From: Pseudobacteroides cellulosolvens ATCC 35603 = DSM 2933
Lineage (GTDB): Bacteria > Bacillota > Clostridia > Acetivibrionales > DSM-2933
Reading direction: 5' to 3'
DNA length: 64,000 nucleotides
Assembly: GCF_001262605.1 (NCBI RefSeq)
Contig: NZ_LGTC01000001.1
Location: 2,523,501-2,587,500 of the forward strand
The position numbers and the translations under genes were made by a program. Below the pieces are notes generated by a model that worked only from the letters and a program-made list of their open reading frames with translations, ran no database searches and was not told the DNA's origin. Shown piece by piece: positions 1-8,670 of this stretch (position 1 is its first letter; each line of letters begins with the position of its first letter).

Positions 1-116
1 AATAGAAAACCTGTGAAAAAATTGAGAGTCGCCGACATTCCTCCAATAATAAGGAATACGATAAACTCCTTAGAAAGAAAAAGTTTTTTGACCTTTTCCA
101 ATGCAGTTTTTATCAT
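1..116 (-). CDS. GtrA-like membrane protein, N-terminal fragment
   Basis: This is a gene fragment cut by the left edge of the window; only about the first 38 residues are visible. A short charged N-terminus (a lysine-rich stretch after the initiator Met) leads into a hydrophobic segment rich in Phe, Ile and Gly with a Gly-Gly-Met-Ser-Ala pattern. That start resembles the first membrane helix of GtrA-family proteins, small four-helix membrane proteins linked to transfer of lipid-linked sugars across the membrane. An AAAGG-like ribosome binding site precedes the ATG. The family call rests on the N-terminus alone and is tentative; the reading frame and start are well supported. Confidence 0.5.
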   Translation of the reverse strand, partial: MIKTALEKVKKLFLSKEFIVFLIIGGMSATLNFFTGFL

Positions 117-155
117 TTTAATTACCTTTACCTTTAACCTAATTTTATATGGTGA

Positions 156-557
156 TTATCTGTCTGCGATAATCTTTATGTAAGCCTTTCTGCTTCTTGG
201 TCCGTCAAATTCACAAAAATACACTCCCTGCCAGGTCCCCAGAAGCAGCTTCCCATTTTGTATAATGATTTGATCTGAAAATCCAAACAAACTTGCCTTA
301 ATGTGTGCAGCTGAATTACCTTCCATGTGCCTGTAACCATCATTAAAAGGTATGACCTTGTTTATTTCTTTCAGAATATCGGTCTTTACATCTTCGTCAG
401 CATTTTCATTTATAGTAACTGCTGCAGTAGTATGAGGTATAAATATAACACATATACCTTCCTTAACTCCACTTTCACTGACAACCTTTTGAACCTGACT
501 GGTGATGTCAATAAGCTGAGTCTGCATGTCCGTTTTTATGTTTAATGTAGAGTTCAT
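156..557 (-). CDS. YjbQ / UPF0047 family protein
   Basis: A 133-residue protein of the YjbQ (UPF0047) family, some members of which show weak thiamine-phosphate synthase activity; the physiological role is unsettled. The family features are present: an internal HTTAAVTINEN segment, the GYRHMEGNSAAHIKAS segment carrying conserved His residues of the putative active site, and a C-terminal LGTWQGVYFCEFDGPR signature. The start at 557 is chosen over an upstream Met because a GGAGG ribosome binding site lies directly before it and the family begins close to this point. It stands alone, with about 220 bp to the next gene upstream. Confidence 0.9.
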   Translation of the reverse strand: MNSTLNIKTDMQTQLIDITSQVQKVVSESGVKEGICVIFIPHTTAAVTINENADEDVKTDILKEINKVIPFNDGYRHMEGNSAAHIKASLFGFSDQIIIQNGKLLLGTWQGVYFCEFDGPRSRKAYIKIIADR

Positions 558-774
558 AAATACCTCCAATATGCCTATAGATAGTAACAATAACAACCTA
601 TTTAATTCTCGCACAAAAAGTACGAACTTTCAATCACAAATTTAGCAATTATCAATGCTGGATAAACATTAAAGCCATATACAACACCTCACATGCAGAA
701 CAAAAACACACCGACCAAATTAAAGTAGCATTAATATGGACGATGTGTTTATATAATTTTCTAATATTTATTCA

Positions 775-1224
775 TTACCTGCCTTTTACCGTCTCATAAG
801 GCCAGTCAATTATTCCTCCCAGGTTATAAACATTCCTATAACCCATTTTTACAAGTGCCTCTGAAGCGGTTACACTTCTTCTGCCGCTTCTGCAGTATAC
901 AAATATATCTGCATTTTTGTCTGTGAGTTTTGATCCTGCATCCTTTTCTATTACGTCTACAGGTATCAGGAAGCTGCCGGGAATATGTTTTTCTTCATAT
1001 TCCTCCTTAGTCCTTACATCAAGAAGCACTATATTTTTTTCACTATCAAGCCTTTTTTTAGCATCCTGGGGACTTATATTCATGTATGTTATATTTTCCA
1101 TGCTATCACCTTTTGCTGCAGTATTATTATCCATTTGACTATCACTCCCAACCTTGCTGGAGCCACATGATACGGTAAAAACCAGTAACACTGTCAAAGC
1201 AATACCTATAAGAAATGTCTTCAT
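775..1224 (-). CDS. Rhodanese-domain lipoprotein
   Basis: A 149-residue exported protein with a single rhodanese domain. The N-terminus is a hydrophobic signal sequence ending in a Thr-Val-Ser-Cys lipobox-like site around residue 20, so the protein is probably lipid-anchored on the outer face of the membrane. The rhodanese domain covers roughly residues 47-145. It has the DVRTKEEYEEKHIPGS entry motif and the active-site loop CRSGRR, with the catalytic Cys near residue 111. This suggests sulfur transfer or a related thiol reaction; the partner is unknown. The start at 1224 has AGGAGGG eight bases upstream. It is a single-gene unit. Confidence 0.88.
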   Translation of the reverse strand: MKTFLIGIALTVLLVFTVSCGSSKVGSDSQMDNNTAAKGDSMENITYMNISPQDAKKRLDSEKNIVLLDVRTKEEYEEKHIPGSFLIPVDVIEKDAGSKLTDKNADIFVYCRSGRRSVTASEALVKMGYRNVYNLGGIIDWPYETVKGR

Positions 1225-1344
1225 ATAGTATACCCTCCTAGAAAACATTATTTATGAGCTATGTAAACATAAAATAAAACGTATGTTATATTTTATGCCT
1301 TCCTATTCATAACATACCCCTTACAGGTATATCTTAAACCAAGT

Positions 1345-2088
1345 TTATAATAAAATAAAAAAACAGGCAATAATCACTACCTGGTTCAATTCACAGATTG
1401 CACCAAGAATATCTCCTGTAACACCGTCTATTTTACCTGACAAAAACTTGACAGTAATAAGTGCTGTAGCAATGGATAAGATACATAAGCCCATCCCATA
1501 AAACCTGTAGGCTATGCCAAAAATTATAATAGAAAAAAACAGCCCTAAAGCCAGCTGTTTCAACCCGCAGTAATCTACAAAAGATTTTCCAAGGCCATTG
1601 TTTCTTGCATAATTTGAAACAGATGCACCTATAAGAGTTGCTGTTCTGCCTGCTACAGGAAACAGTACCAACACCACTGACATATGTTCAGGTGGTATCT
1701 GTGACAAAAATCCGTAGTATAACAAAAGCACACTAACAATTGCCAACACTGCATTTGTTCCCAACCTGCTGTCTTTCATTATCTCAAGCATCCTTTCCTT
1801 TGGCCTGTTGGAAAAAAGCCCGTCAAATGTATCTCCAAGCCCGTCCAAATGCAGTCCTCCCGTCAAAAGGATATATTCTATTATAATAATAATTGAATTA
1901 ATTGAGGCTGGAAATATAGACTCTGTAAAATAATAAGTTACAGCAAGTATCCCGCCTATAACAAGTCCAATTATGGGAGCAAATGCTAGCGCCTCTCCAT
2001 AATCTTCCTCTGAAACATCTAAACTAATTTTAATTGGTATAGTTGTAAGAAATTGAATCATTAATACCAATCTCTTGATCACAATCAC
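1345..2088 (-). CDS. cobS: Adenosylcobinamide-GDP ribazoletransferase
   Basis: CobS, the integral-membrane cobalamin synthase that joins adenosylcobinamide-GDP and alpha-ribazole (or its phosphate) in the last steps of B12 assembly. The family motif GGLHLDGLGDTFDGLFS (the Asp-rich metal site) is present near residue 65, followed by several hydrophobic helices and a GKIDGVTGDILGA segment near the C-terminus. A GTG start at 2088 is preferred: AGGTGG lies nine bases upstream, and the resulting 247-residue length is typical of the family. A longer reading would overlap cobU. It follows cobU with about 47 bp between them, so the two form an operon. Confidence 0.92.
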   Translation of the reverse strand: MIVIKRLVLMIQFLTTIPIKISLDVSEEDYGEALAFAPIIGLVIGGILAVTYYFTESIFPASINSIIIIIEYILLTGGLHLDGLGDTFDGLFSNRPKERMLEIMKDSRLGTNAVLAIVSVLLLYYGFLSQIPPEHMSVVLVLFPVAGRTATLIGASVSNYARNNGLGKSFVDYCGLKQLALGLFFSIIIFGIAYRFYGMGLCILSIATALITVKFLSGKIDGVTGDILGAICELNQVVIIACFFILL

Positions 2089-2135
2089 AATATCCACCCA
2101 CCTGTAAATATGAAAAATAAGTATCTTATTAATAA

Positions 2136-2696
2136 TTATCCTTTTATTTTTACCGGTATTCCCGATACACACAAATACACTTCATCTGCAGCTTTAGCAA
2201 GCTGTTGATTAACCCTTCCGGCCAAATCACGGAACACACGGCCTGATGGAAATTCGGGTACCACTCCCATTCCAATCTCATTGGTAACTAATACAAATGG
2301 TACATTGCCCTCTCTTATAACGCCTATAAGATTACCAATTTCCTTATTAACCATCGCTTCTATACTATCTATTTCTAAAATGGTCATGTTATTCCAGTCA
2401 GTGCATTCCTCATACATAATGTTTGCTACCATTATGGTTATACAGTCAAGCATAACTACATCCTTATCAGACATATGCGTATGAAGTATATTATCAAAAT
2501 CCCTGAAAGCCTCAAGGGTTTCCCACGTTGAAGGTCTCTGCTCCTTATGTTTTTTGATACGATGCTTCATTTCATCATCAAAATCATTTGCTGTAGCTAT
2601 ATATAAAACCTTTTGCCCGGTTTTTTTGACTAGTTCTTCAGCAAAAGTGCTTTTACCGCTTCTCGCACCACCTGTAACTAAAATTAGATTTCCCAT
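2136..2696 (-). CDS. cobU: Adenosylcobinamide kinase / adenosylcobinamide-phosphate guanylyltransferase
   Basis: CobU, a 186-residue bifunctional enzyme that phosphorylates adenosylcobinamide and then attaches GMP, making the substrate used by CobS. The P-loop GGARSGKS is at residues 8-15, followed by the conserved YIATA segment and a [27 protein letters not shown] region that is diagnostic for the family. It is the first gene of a cobU-cobS pair. No cobalamin riboswitch could be recognised in the 100 bp leader between the upstream terminator and the start, so B12 control of this pair is not evident here. Confidence 0.95.
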   Translation of the reverse strand: MGNLILVTGGARSGKSTFAEELVKKTGQKVLYIATANDFDDEMKHRIKKHKEQRPSTWETLEAFRDFDNILHTHMSDKDVVMLDCITIMVANIMYEECTDWNNMTILEIDSIEAMVNKEIGNLIGVIREGNVPFVLVTNEIGMGVVPEFPSGRVFRDLAGRVNQQLAKAADEVYLCVSGIPVKIKG

Positions 2697-2802
2697 AAGC
2701 CTATCCTTCCCATCTTCATTTCATATGTCCATGTATCTCCATACTGCTATAGCTATTTTATCCTCTATAACAAAAAATAACAATAATGTTTATAATAAAT
2801 TC

Positions 2803-2826
2803 CAAAAAAAAAAGCCCATAAGGGCT
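2803..2826 (-). terminator. Intrinsic terminator downstream of uvsE
   Basis: On the minus strand a 5-bp stem AGCCC/GGGCT with a TTAT loop is followed by about ten T residues. It lies between the uvsE stop and the cobU start, so it separates the two minus-strand transcription units. Confidence 0.75.
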
Positions 2827-2924
2827 ATTAGGGGAGTAAACTTTAACTTACTCATTATTATTATCGACAATAATTTAAGATACTTAACACTTATTTTAAA
2901 AATTTTTTTAAATTTTAGTATTAA

Positions 2925-4181
2925 TCATATGAAAAAGTAATATGAATTTTTGAGATACTCAACATTCTGGGCCTCTGCACATTTTAACAAATGACTCTTA
3001 ATTGATTTTAAGCCTTTGCCATTCTCGGTATAATCCTTTATAAGTCTATTAAACCTTCTTTTTTCAGCTTCCTTACAGTTTTTACCCAGATATCCCCATA
3101 CATGCTGAGCTGCATTTATCTCTGCACCTTTATCCTCTGGCATATGTAAGGCTAATTCAATCTTTCTATAGAATTCGATTATATTCATAACCTTTTTGTC
3201 TTTCAAAAGTTCCCTTACCTCTTGATAAACTTTGGCTGACCGACTTAATACAAAATATTTATACTTTGCCCACTCCTCTTCAATATCCTTTATACTCGTT
3301 TTGTCACAAGTTGAATTAATACATTTTACGCAAGAAATATTTTTATCTTTTACCTCAAGCATTATGTCAATGCTTTTGTCGTTAAGATTGTTATAAAACT
3401 CCATAAACTCTTCTATATAAATTGTCTCTGAATGGGAACCCGCTGCTGCCCCTGTTTTTTGCTGGGAATAGTGTATCTTCTGTACCCCATCTTTCCCTTT
3501 CCACGTAGATGCACATATATCAATCCATTCCTTCTCAGATAGTTTTTCATGAGATGGATTCAATTTATTATGGAGATTGTCAAAAATAACAGGTATATCC
3601 AGAACCCTTGAAATACAAAGTGCATCCTCCAATGTATAATTTTTATCGTCATTTTCAATTACCATTCTTGCCTTTATGTTATCTGGAAGTTTTAAATAGT
3701 TTGATTTAAATACTTCTGCCGATTTTTCCTTATCGCCATATACTCCGCCTATGTGCAGTATTAACTTGTTACTTTCATTCACACCTAAAGCATCTAAAAA
3801 TTTTGTATGATATATTAAGTCCGACACGGCATTATTAACCACTTCAGGTTTTGTGGAATTTAGTACGGTATATTGCCCTGGATGCATTGATACCCTCATC
3901 CCTGAATCAGCTATTTTTTGCCCAATTTCAAGCAACTTTTCACCATACTCATCCCACCATAAAAGCTTGTTTACAGGGTGTGATCCAAAGGGTATAATAT
4001 CCGAGCTGATTCTGTAAAGCTTTATTCCCTTGGCAATGTTATAATCAATAGCTGCCATTAGTGCAGCAAGATTGTTATTGGTAATTTTCCTTAAGTTATC
4101 TAGTGTGGCATTACCAATAATGCATCGAGATACTTTTGTCCCCTCTACACCTATTGTTATACATGCATAGCCGATAGCCAA
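2925..4181 (-). CDS. uvsE: UV DNA damage endonuclease UvsE with a YbgA/DUF1722-like C-terminal domain
   Basis: A 418-residue UV damage endonuclease, which nicks DNA 5' of UV photoproducts in an excision-repair route independent of UvrABC. Residues 1 to about 290 form the TIM-barrel UvsE domain, with YRISSDIIPFGSHP, the MHPGQY metal-binding motif, LHIGG, the ENDD segment, the FDNLHN segment and HYSQQ. A short CVKC...C segment follows. The last about 110 residues carry an AAQHVWGYLGKNCKEAEKRR segment resembling the YbgA/DUF1722 domain, which is often linked to DNA repair genes such as photolyase. A TTG start is used, with AAGGAG eight bases upstream. The domain fusion is an inference from motif similarity. 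Confidence 0.9.
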   Translation of the reverse strand: MAIGYACITIGVEGTKVSRCIIGNATLDNLRKITNNNLAALMAAIDYNIAKGIKLYRISSDIIPFGSHPVNKLLWWDEYGEKLLEIGQKIADSGMRVSMHPGQYTVLNSTKPEVVNNAVSDLIYHTKFLDALGVNESNKLILHIGGVYGDKEKSAEVFKSNYLKLPDNIKARMVIENDDKNYTLEDALCISRVLDIPVIFDNLHNKLNPSHEKLSEKEWIDICASTWKGKDGVQKIHYSQQKTGAAAGSHSETIYIEEFMEFYNNLNDKSIDIMLEVKDKNISCVKCINSTCDKTSIKDIEEEWAKYKYFVLSRSAKVYQEVRELLKDKKVMNIIEFYRKIELALHMPEDKGAEINAAQHVWGYLGKNCKEAEKRRFNRLIKDYTENGKGLKSIKSHLLKCAEAQNVEYLKNSYYFFI

Positions 4182-4390
4182 AATCTCATCTCCTTATAAT
4201 TAGTAGTCTTAGTGGCCAAATGATATTATAGTATTACCCATTTTTACCGCTGCATAGCAGCTAAAATTTTAAAATAAAAGTTCTCCAGTTGAGAAAATTG
4301 TGATAAAATTTCAAGTTGAAGGATTTTATAAACCGTTAAGACAGATAAATATAAAGTGTTAAGATTTAATTATGAAAGGATGTGCTTATA

Positions 4391-4936
4391 TTGAAAGTTT
4401 TTGTTATTCTAACAGATGGCTGTGAAGAAATAGAAGCTGTAAGTCCTATCGATATTTTAAGAAGAGCAGGAATTGATGTAACTACAGTATCAATAACAAA
4501 GAAAAAACAGGTCAAAGGTTCCCATGATATAATAATTGAAGCAGATGCAATGTTTGAAGAATGTGACTTTAAAAAAGGTGACATGCTGGTTATTCCCGGT
4601 GGACCTGGAACATCCAGCTATGGCATTCACAAAGAACTTATCGGTTTATTGACAGATTATTTCAATAAGGGAAAATGGATTGCTTCCATTTGTGCCGCTC
4701 CTACAATTTTAGGAAAACTTGGGCTTTTGAAGGGCAAAAAAGCAATCTGTTATCCAGGTATGGAATGTGATTTAGAGGGTGCAGCAGTTGAATATGATTC
4801 CAAAGTAGTGGTAGATGGCAACCTTATCACTTCAAAAGGCCCTGGAACAGCTGTTGATTTTTCACTTAAAATAGTTGAGTGCCTTCTTGGAAATGATGCA
4901 GTCAAAACACTTAAGGAGAAAATGGTTATAGGTTAG
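4391..4936 (+). CDS. DJ-1/PfpI family protein
   Basis: A 181-residue protein of the DJ-1/PfpI superfamily (ThiJ/YajL branch); members act as deglycases, glyoxalases or redox-sensitive chaperones in the cytoplasm. The N-terminal VILTDGCEEIEAVSPIDILRRAG segment contains the conserved Glu, and the nucleophile elbow is ASICAAP with the reactive Cys near residue 102. The GGPGTSSY and TSKGPGTAVDFSL motifs are also typical. A TTG start at 4391 is preferred because AAAGGATG sits at proper spacing; a GTG nine bases earlier would abut that site. It is a single gene, convergent with the DNA glycosylase that follows. Confidence 0.9.
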   Translation: MKVFVILTDGCEEIEAVSPIDILRRAGIDVTTVSITKKKQVKGSHDIIIEADAMFEECDFKKGDMLVIPGGPGTSSYGIHKELIGLLTDYFNKGKWIASICAAPTILGKLGLLKGKKAICYPGMECDLEGAAVEYDSKVVVDGNLITSKGPGTAVDFSLKIVECLLGNDAVKTLKEKMVIG

Positions 4937-5057
4937 AAGCGTTTTTTCAAATTCCATGTATTATTTTCCTCAAATTGATAATAATAATGATATAATCGGA
5001 ATTTGTAATTTAGAAATAACGCTAACAATTCCTCCTTATAAATATAGAATGAAATCA

Positions 5058-5086
5058 GGGGCAGGTATGTCCCTTTTTTCTGCCCC
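5058..5086. terminator. Possible bidirectional terminator hairpin
   Basis: A 7-bp GGGGCAG/CTGCCCC stem with a 15-base loop sits between the convergent DJ-1 and DNA glycosylase genes. The flanking T runs are short, so function is uncertain. Confidence 0.35.
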
Positions 5087-5100
5087 CATTAAATTTAATT

Positions 5101-5604
5101 TTACAGATCTTCTAAAACAATTTTCCACTTATCAAATTTTTCTAAAAACGCTGCAGTATAAGCAGGACTTGTGGAAGGAAGCCTGCGGTATTTCAGATCT
5201 CCCTTTTCAAACTTTGCTTTGACATACCTTTTAAAAAGAGTTTCTGCAGGAGATCCGTTAAAATAAATAGATTTGATCCGCGGATAGTCGTTAAATAAGC
5301 TTACAAAGTCATTTGCCTTTGGGTTCTTTATATCTGAATCAAGGCTTCCCTCCCTATCACATGCCTCAAGAACGTCCCACAGTGCTATATGATGCTCAAG
5401 AAGAAATTTCTTTTTCTCATTATAGTCAATAGCAAGCTCTTTATCAAATAGAGAATAAATTATCCGCCAAAATGCATTTTGTTTGTTCCCGTAGTACTCT
5501 TGTTTCCTAAGTGATTGTACTCCGGGCATTGTTCCTAAAATAAGTATTTTACAGTTTTCATTTATTATTGGTTCAAATGAATATATCATATTAAGCTGCT
5601 TCAT
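5101..5604 (-). CDS. DNA-deoxyinosine glycosylase (uracil-DNA glycosylase superfamily, family 6)
   Basis: A 167-residue base-excision repair enzyme of the uracil-DNA glycosylase superfamily that most resembles the hypoxanthine-DNA glycosylase branch. The first motif reads LGTMPGVQSLRKQEYYGN near residue 24, followed by the NAFWRI segment. The second motif is LPSTSPAY near residue 142. Deaminated adenine (hypoxanthine) is therefore the expected target. Its ATG overlaps the TGA of the upstream cyclase in an ATGA arrangement, so the two are translationally coupled, although no metabolic link between them is evident. Confidence 0.85.
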   Translation of the reverse strand: MKQLNMIYSFEPIINENCKILILGTMPGVQSLRKQEYYGNKQNAFWRIIYSLFDKELAIDYNEKKKFLLEHHIALWDVLEACDREGSLDSDIKNPKANDFVSLFNDYPRIKSIYFNGSPAETLFKRYVKAKFEKGDLKYRRLPSTSPAYTAAFLEKFDKWKIVLEDL

Positions 5605-6383
5605 TCCTCTTCAATTATTGCAACCGCCCTTACCCAACCTGCACTTGCTGCCTTTATTTTAACTGGAAAACAAGAAAATATGAATCCAAATGGTGGCAGC
5701 TGTTCCAAGTTTGTAAGCTTTTCAAGATGACAATAACCATGCTCAATACTTGCAAAATGCCCCTCCCATATTATAGATGAGTCACCTGTTTGAGCAAAGT
5801 CCCTTGCTATTATTGGAAGAGGTCTGTCCCAGCTCCATGCATCCGTTCCTACAACATTAACACCCCTTTGGCACAGCCAGAGCGTTGCCTCTTTTCCCAT
5901 TCCACAGCCTTTAACAAGATATTCCGGTTTGCCCCAAAATTTATCTGCCCCGGTGTTAATAAGAACAATATCGCCCTTTTGCAATTGGTAATTTATATTA
6001 TCAAGGGCCTCTTCCATATCCTTTGCTGTAACGAGATAGCCATCGGGAAAATGCCTGAAATCCAGCTTAACCCCATTACCCATGCACCAATCCAAGGGTA
6101 TTTCATCTATAGTCAAGGCTTTCTGCCCATCACTCATTTGAGGATGATAGTGCCAGGGGGCATCCAAATGAGTCCCTGCGTGGGTTGCAAGATTAACCAG
6201 CTCAATAGCCCATCCTTTTCCATTCGGCAAATCCTTCTTGGTATCAATCCCAGGAAAAAATTCCGCCATTTGCATTGCCCCGACATTATGGTTAATATAC
6301 TGTATGCTGGGTATCATTCCAGGAGGATCTGAAGGCAACCCATCTTCTATTGCAATGCTTAAGTCTATGAACTTTCTTTTCAT
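5601..6383 (-). CDS. Cyclase family protein (kynurenine formamidase-like)
   Basis: A 260-residue metal-dependent hydrolase of the cyclase/kynurenine formamidase fold. The metal-binding signature HAGTHLDAPWH is near residue 76, and the VLINTGADKFWG and GTDAWSWDRP segments match the family. The physiological substrate cannot be read from sequence: family members cleave N-formylkynurenine, isatin or other amides. The start at 6383 follows AGGGTGG at good spacing, eight residues inside a longer open frame. It overlaps the downstream glycosylase gene by four bases. Confidence 0.87.
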   Translation of the reverse strand: MKRKFIDLSIAIEDGLPSDPPGMIPSIQYINHNVGAMQMAEFFPGIDTKKDLPNGKGWAIELVNLATHAGTHLDAPWHYHPQMSDGQKALTIDEIPLDWCMGNGVKLDFRHFPDGYLVTAKDMEEALDNINYQLQKGDIVLINTGADKFWGKPEYLVKGCGMGKEATLWLCQRGVNVVGTDAWSWDRPLPIIARDFAQTGDSSIIWEGHFASIEHGYCHLEKLTNLEQLPPFGFIFSCFPVKIKAASAGWVRAVAIIEEE

Positions 6384-6522
6384 TCCAATACCACCCTTTC
6401 TATTCATGTAAGGTATTTTGTATACTTTTGTTATTATTTCATATTATAACATTTCTTTATAAATATAGAAAACAAACTATGGATATCCAAGAAATAAAAT
6501 CACTATTTATGTATACTTCTCA

Positions 6523-8505
6523 TTAAATCTCAGGATAATCTGCCGACACCTTGTTAAAATGTTTGGCTGCAATAATTACATCACTCATATTTATTGCTCC
6601 GTCAGAATTCAAGTCACAACCGGCATCATACTTCACATCATTTTTTACAGAACTGAAAGTTCTGGCAATTTGTATTACATCCGTCATGTTAATTGTATTA
6701 TCTTTTATACCGTTCACAGCTATATCCCCTGCCCACATGGAGATGGGAGATGTAACTGTTGAGATGTTTATGTTGCTTGTTACTTTTACATTGGTAAGCT
6801 CTCTTGTCAGAAAACCGTTTTTGCTTATCGTTAACTTATAGCCTAAAGAAGAAGCCGGTATACCTTTTATTTCAAATGCACCATTATTATCAGTCATAGC
6901 TGATAGACCGATACCTAAAATTTCAACATAAAACCCTGACAGCTGCTGTTCAGTTGCACTCTGTATGCTTACAAAATCAGGTGATATGTAACCTTTTATT
7001 GTATAACCTGAACCTGATGGTGTTGCTGTCGGCCGACCTGTTGGAGTAGGTGGCAGTGAAGAATTGGATACATTTGCTTTAAATGGAGAAGCAGGCAGTC
7101 CATCTTTATTATAAAGGTTACCAATAGGATTGCTTGCCCACGAATATCTCACTTCCACCGGGCTAGCCACTGAAGCTGCCGAAACTAAAACGGTACCGTC
7201 ATCTATGTTTGCATCAGCCCAGACAAACTTACCATCGGAGCCTGCTACCGCAAAACCTTTTACTGCTGAACCTGAGCTAAACTCAACAGGATCTGTCCCA
7301 ACTTTAGTGCCTGCTGCAAGCCCGCTTCCAGTATGATCAAATGATATCCTTATTTTACTTCCTTCTTTTGTTAGCGATCTAAAGATAGGACCTGAGTATT
7401 CTATTGTTTTTCCATAATACTTACCCAAAGCACAAATTGCAGCCCTAACACCAACATCCACCTTGTTCTTCGGATGTATATCCTCTTCCCCTATATCAGC
7501 TGTAACTATAAGTCCATTATTCTCATCCCCCTGAACAGTTTTTAGTTGTGCTTCCCTTATTGTGGCATAAGGTGCCATCTCTACAGGTAAAGTCTGAACT
7601 TTCTGATATCCGGGCAACTGCACTATCATAACAGGTATTTCACCTATGCCGTAGTTTTTACGCCAATCGGAAATCATTGTCGTAAGCATACTCTTATAAA
7701 GGTAATCAAATTGGGTATTTGATTCGCCCTGGTACCAAATAATTCCCTTTATATTAAATGGCATAACAGGTGCTACCATACCGTTATAGAAACCGTTTGG
7801 CGATGATGCCTGGAATCCTGCCGCCTCAGGAGTTGCCAAAAACGCTTTGTATGCTTCATTGCCTATCCAGCTCTCTATGAAGGAACCTCCCACTGCTGAA
7901 CATACTATACCCACCGGAACATCCAGTTCCTGGCTAAGTTTTCTTGCGAAATAATATCCCACTGCTGTTAGATTTCCTACTGTTGTGGGGGTACATTGTG
8001 TCCAATAACTCACATATCCAAATACAGTCTGAGGATCTGATGAACTTTGGTAAGGTGTTGTAAAATATCTAATATTGGGATAATTTGCTTTTGCTGCCTC
8101 AGCAGTGCCATCACCTGCATTAGGCAGCTGCATTGCCATATTTGACTGTCCTGCACAAAACCATACTTCTCCAAATAGGATATCCTTCACAGTAACAGTT
8201 TTTGATCCGGTAACCTTCATCTCATAAGGTCCACCCTTTGGAAAAGGCCCGATCTTTACCTGCCATTTTCCAGAACCGTCCGCTACACCTGTAAATGTTT
8301 TTCCCCCAATCTCAATGGTAATCTTCTCCCCTGATGAGGTCCATCCCCATAATGTATCAACTGTATCTCTCTGCATAACCATATGGTCTGTAAACAATGG
8401 GTGTAAAAAGGGTTTGTCTGCAGCCTTGGCCACTGGCGGCAAAGTAAAGGTGGAAAACAGGAAAATAAAACTCAAAAAACAAATCATAATTTTTCGCAAT
8501 CTCAT
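6523..8505 (-). CDS. Secreted SGNH sialate O-acetylesterase-like enzyme with C-terminal dockerin
   Basis: A 660-residue secreted carbohydrate esterase. Residues 1-28 are a signal peptide ending in VAKA. The SGNH esterase region has the block I serine in FCAGQSNM (Ser121), a WYQGES block and a DIHPKNK segment carrying the catalytic Asp-His pair. A Pro/Thr-rich linker near residue 490 leads to a carboxypeptidase-regulatory-like beta domain, then to a type I dockerin in the last 65 residues. The dockerin has two calcium-loop repeats (VNGIKDNTINMTDV and LNSDGAINMSDV). It probably docks on a cellulosome scaffoldin and removes acetyl groups from plant polysaccharide. The ATG at 8505 has AGGAGG eight bases upstream. 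Confidence 0.9.
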   Translation of the reverse strand: MRLRKIMICFLSFIFLFSTFTLPPVAKAADKPFLHPLFTDHMVMQRDTVDTLWGWTSSGEKITIEIGGKTFTGVADGSGKWQVKIGPFPKGGPYEMKVTGSKTVTVKDILFGEVWFCAGQSNMAMQLPNAGDGTAEAAKANYPNIRYFTTPYQSSSDPQTVFGYVSYWTQCTPTTVGNLTAVGYYFARKLSQELDVPVGIVCSAVGGSFIESWIGNEAYKAFLATPEAAGFQASSPNGFYNGMVAPVMPFNIKGIIWYQGESNTQFDYLYKSMLTTMISDWRKNYGIGEIPVMIVQLPGYQKVQTLPVEMAPYATIREAQLKTVQGDENNGLIVTADIGEEDIHPKNKVDVGVRAAICALGKYYGKTIEYSGPIFRSLTKEGSKIRISFDHTGSGLAAGTKVGTDPVEFSSGSAVKGFAVAGSDGKFVWADANIDDGTVLVSAASVASPVEVRYSWASNPIGNLYNKDGLPASPFKANVSNSSLPPTPTGRPTATPSGSGYTIKGYISPDFVSIQSATEQQLSGFYVEILGIGLSAMTDNNGAFEIKGIPASSLGYKLTISKNGFLTRELTNVKVTSNINISTVTSPISMWAGDIAVNGIKDNTINMTDVIQIARTFSSVKNDVKYDAGCDLNSDGAINMSDVIIAAKHFNKVSADYPEI

Positions 8506-8670
8506 GTACACATCCTCCTAAATTATCTCTATAGATACCGAACTGTAAAGTTATATATCAATTCGGTATCTATAACATGTCTATAATTACAGTCCATATT
8601 TAAATTATATAATACTAATTTGATCCAGAAAAGATTATGCTGTTGAGTTGAAAAAATTATACTAAAACTC

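Noticed and set aside
2697..2810. Cobalamin riboswitch upstream of cobU
   Set aside because: Only about 110 bp lie between the upstream terminator and the start, and no B12-box-like sequence or suitable stem pattern was seen.
4956..5222. Plus-strand 88-residue reading frame
   Set aside because: Half of it lies antisense to the well-supported DNA glycosylase gene. It has no ribosome binding site and no recognisable protein character.
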